A DNA stretch of 6,196 nt, taken from Acidobacteriaceae bacterium (GTDB lineage Bacteria > Acidobacteriota > Terriglobia > Terriglobales > Acidobacteriaceae). Both the position numbers and the translations under genes were made by a program. The stretch covers positions 1 through 6,196 of the forward strand of contig DAHUZD010000295.1 in the NCBI GenBank assembly GCA_027306745.1, read 5' to 3'. The number at the start of each line of letters is the position of its first letter. Position 1 is the first letter of the stretch. Below are positions 5,426 to 6,196 of the stretch, piece by piece. The notes beneath the pieces are model-generated. The model had not been told where the DNA came from and ran no database searches. It was given only the letters and a program-made list of their open reading frames with translations.

Positions 5426-6196
5426 AGCCGGAGCTGGCCAGGGTTGCATTTTTTCCAGATGGATACCATGAGATTGACGGCGTAGCTGTCTTTGCCCGGC
5501 ACTTTGAAGCCTTTGCGCGGAGCCGGGAGATCCCATTTCTGCTGGTGCATGCTGGTTCGCGCGACGCCGTGGTGCGCGATGGCTCCGTGACGCGGGTGGA
5601 GTTGCGCCGCGGGCCGCTGCAATTTCCATTGGACAAGGCGCACCGCTTTGATGTGCTGCTGGCGCGGCACTGGAGACGAGTCTCCGCCATTCTGGAAGAG
5701 TTCGGCCCGCAGATTGTGCAAATCACCGGGCCGAGCGATGCCGGAATTTTAGGCACCCTGCTGGCGCGCAAACACGCCGTGCCGCTGTCGGCGTTCTGGC
5801 AGACCAACCTGCCGCAATATGCGGCACTGCGCACCTCACAGGCGCTTGCGGCCTTTCCTGCGGTGGTTTCAAATACGTTTGCGCGCACCGCAGAGCGGTG
5901 GAGTGCGGCCATCGCCACGCGTTTTTACAAAATGCCCCAGATGATCTTTGCGCCCAACCCGGAGATCATGGCCGAGCTGGCCGCTGCGACGGGCAAGGCC
6001 TGCCTGCCCATGGAGCATGGCGTCGATCTGGAAAAATTTTCTCCGCAGCACCGGGACCGGCAGAGGGGTCCGTTTGCGATTGGCTACGTTGGACGCCTGA
6101 GTGCGGAAAAAAATATTCGTTGGCTGGCTACCCTGGAGCAGCGATTGTTGCGGGCTGGGCACAAGGATTTCCGCATCGTTGTGGTGGGGCAGGGTG
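5422..6196 (+). CDS. GT4-type glycosyltransferase (GT-B fold), partial (C-terminus outside window)
   Basis: 258 codons are open from TTG 5422 to the right edge. The N-terminal acceptor-side domain begins with VAFFPDGYHEIDGVAVFARHF-type sequence (residues 8-28), matching the E-[IVN]-[DN]-GV motif of the GT4 group that includes MgtA-like mannosyltransferases and SqdX-like sulfolipid synthases. PQIVQITGPSDAGILGTLLA (about 96-115) and SAFWQTNLPQYA (123-134) are typical of the same group. The hinge motif EHGVDLEKFSP (198-208) leads into the donor-binding domain with GYVGRLSAEKN (221-231) and VVVGQG (253-258). The DxS/E-x7-E donor motif lies beyond the window. Such enzymes are retaining transferases using nucleotide-sugar donors, usually at the cytoplasmic face of the membrane, acting on lipid or polysaccharide acceptors. 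Donor and acceptor are unknown. It is coupled to the upstream PHP hydrolase. An antisense frame of 261 codons over it is a shadow. Confidence 0.9.
   Translation, partial: MKPELARVAFFPDGYHEIDGVAVFARHFEAFARSREIPFLLVHAGSRDAVVRDGSVTRVELRRGPLQFPLDKAHRFDVLLARHWRRVSAILEEFGPQIVQITGPSDAGILGTLLARKHAVPLSAFWQTNLPQYAALRTSQALAAFPAVVSNTFARTAERWSAAIATRFYKMPQMIFAPNPEIMAELAAATGKACLPMEHGVDLEKFSPQHRDRQRGPFAIGYVGRLSAEKNIRWLATLEQRLLRAGHKDFRIVVVGQG

Noticed and set aside
5133..5918. A 261-codon minus-strand frame over the PHP-glycosyltransferase junction
   Set aside because: It is a shadow of two genes with full sets of family motifs, and its composition (Arg/Ser/Thr-rich) looks non-coding.

Overview
The window looks like chromosome from a GC-rich Gram-negative bacterium. 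My best guess is Acidobacteriota (Terriglobia-type). That guess rests on the overall look of the proteins: a TonB with a Gly/Asn/Ser-rich linker, a PHP hydrolase paired with a GT4 glycosyltransferase, and frequent GTG/TTG starts. No rRNA or other phylogenetic marker is present to confirm it. I see no transposase, CRISPR array, tRNA or phage gene.

Layout from left to right. (1) The minus strand from 965 to the left edge carries a TonB-family energy transducer whose extreme C-terminus is cut off by the window. (2) Positions 966-1695 form a divergent gap of about 730 nt with no recognisable gene. Its galE-proximal part is rich in TGCA words and overlapping dyads. (3) galE (UDP-glucose 4-epimerase) lies on the plus strand at 1696-2664. 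(4) A short convergent gap (2665-2803) holds a perfect 11-bp hairpin. (5) A threonine ammonia-lyase with a C-terminal ACT domain lies on the minus strand, 4006 (or 4054) down to 2804. (6) A divergent control region of roughly 200 nt (4007-4252) contains a consensus TATAAT facing ilvA, a near-perfect 14-bp palindrome beside it, and a TACAAT box facing the other way. (7) Two plus-strand genes form a tightly coupled pair. The first is a PHP-superfamily metal-dependent hydrolase (4253-5425, TTG start). The second is a GT4-type glycosyltransferase (5422 to the right edge, TTG start) that overlaps it in the sequence TTGA and is cut off by the window.

Functionally, galE supplies UDP-galactose-type sugar nucleotides and the PHP-GT pair suggests glycan or glycolipid assembly. 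galE is separated from that pair by the oppositely oriented ilvA, so a shared pathway is only an inference. The amino-acid enzyme and TonB look like unrelated housekeeping neighbours. The least explained parts are the PHP-GT pair, the galE upstream region and the ilvA start/operator arrangement.
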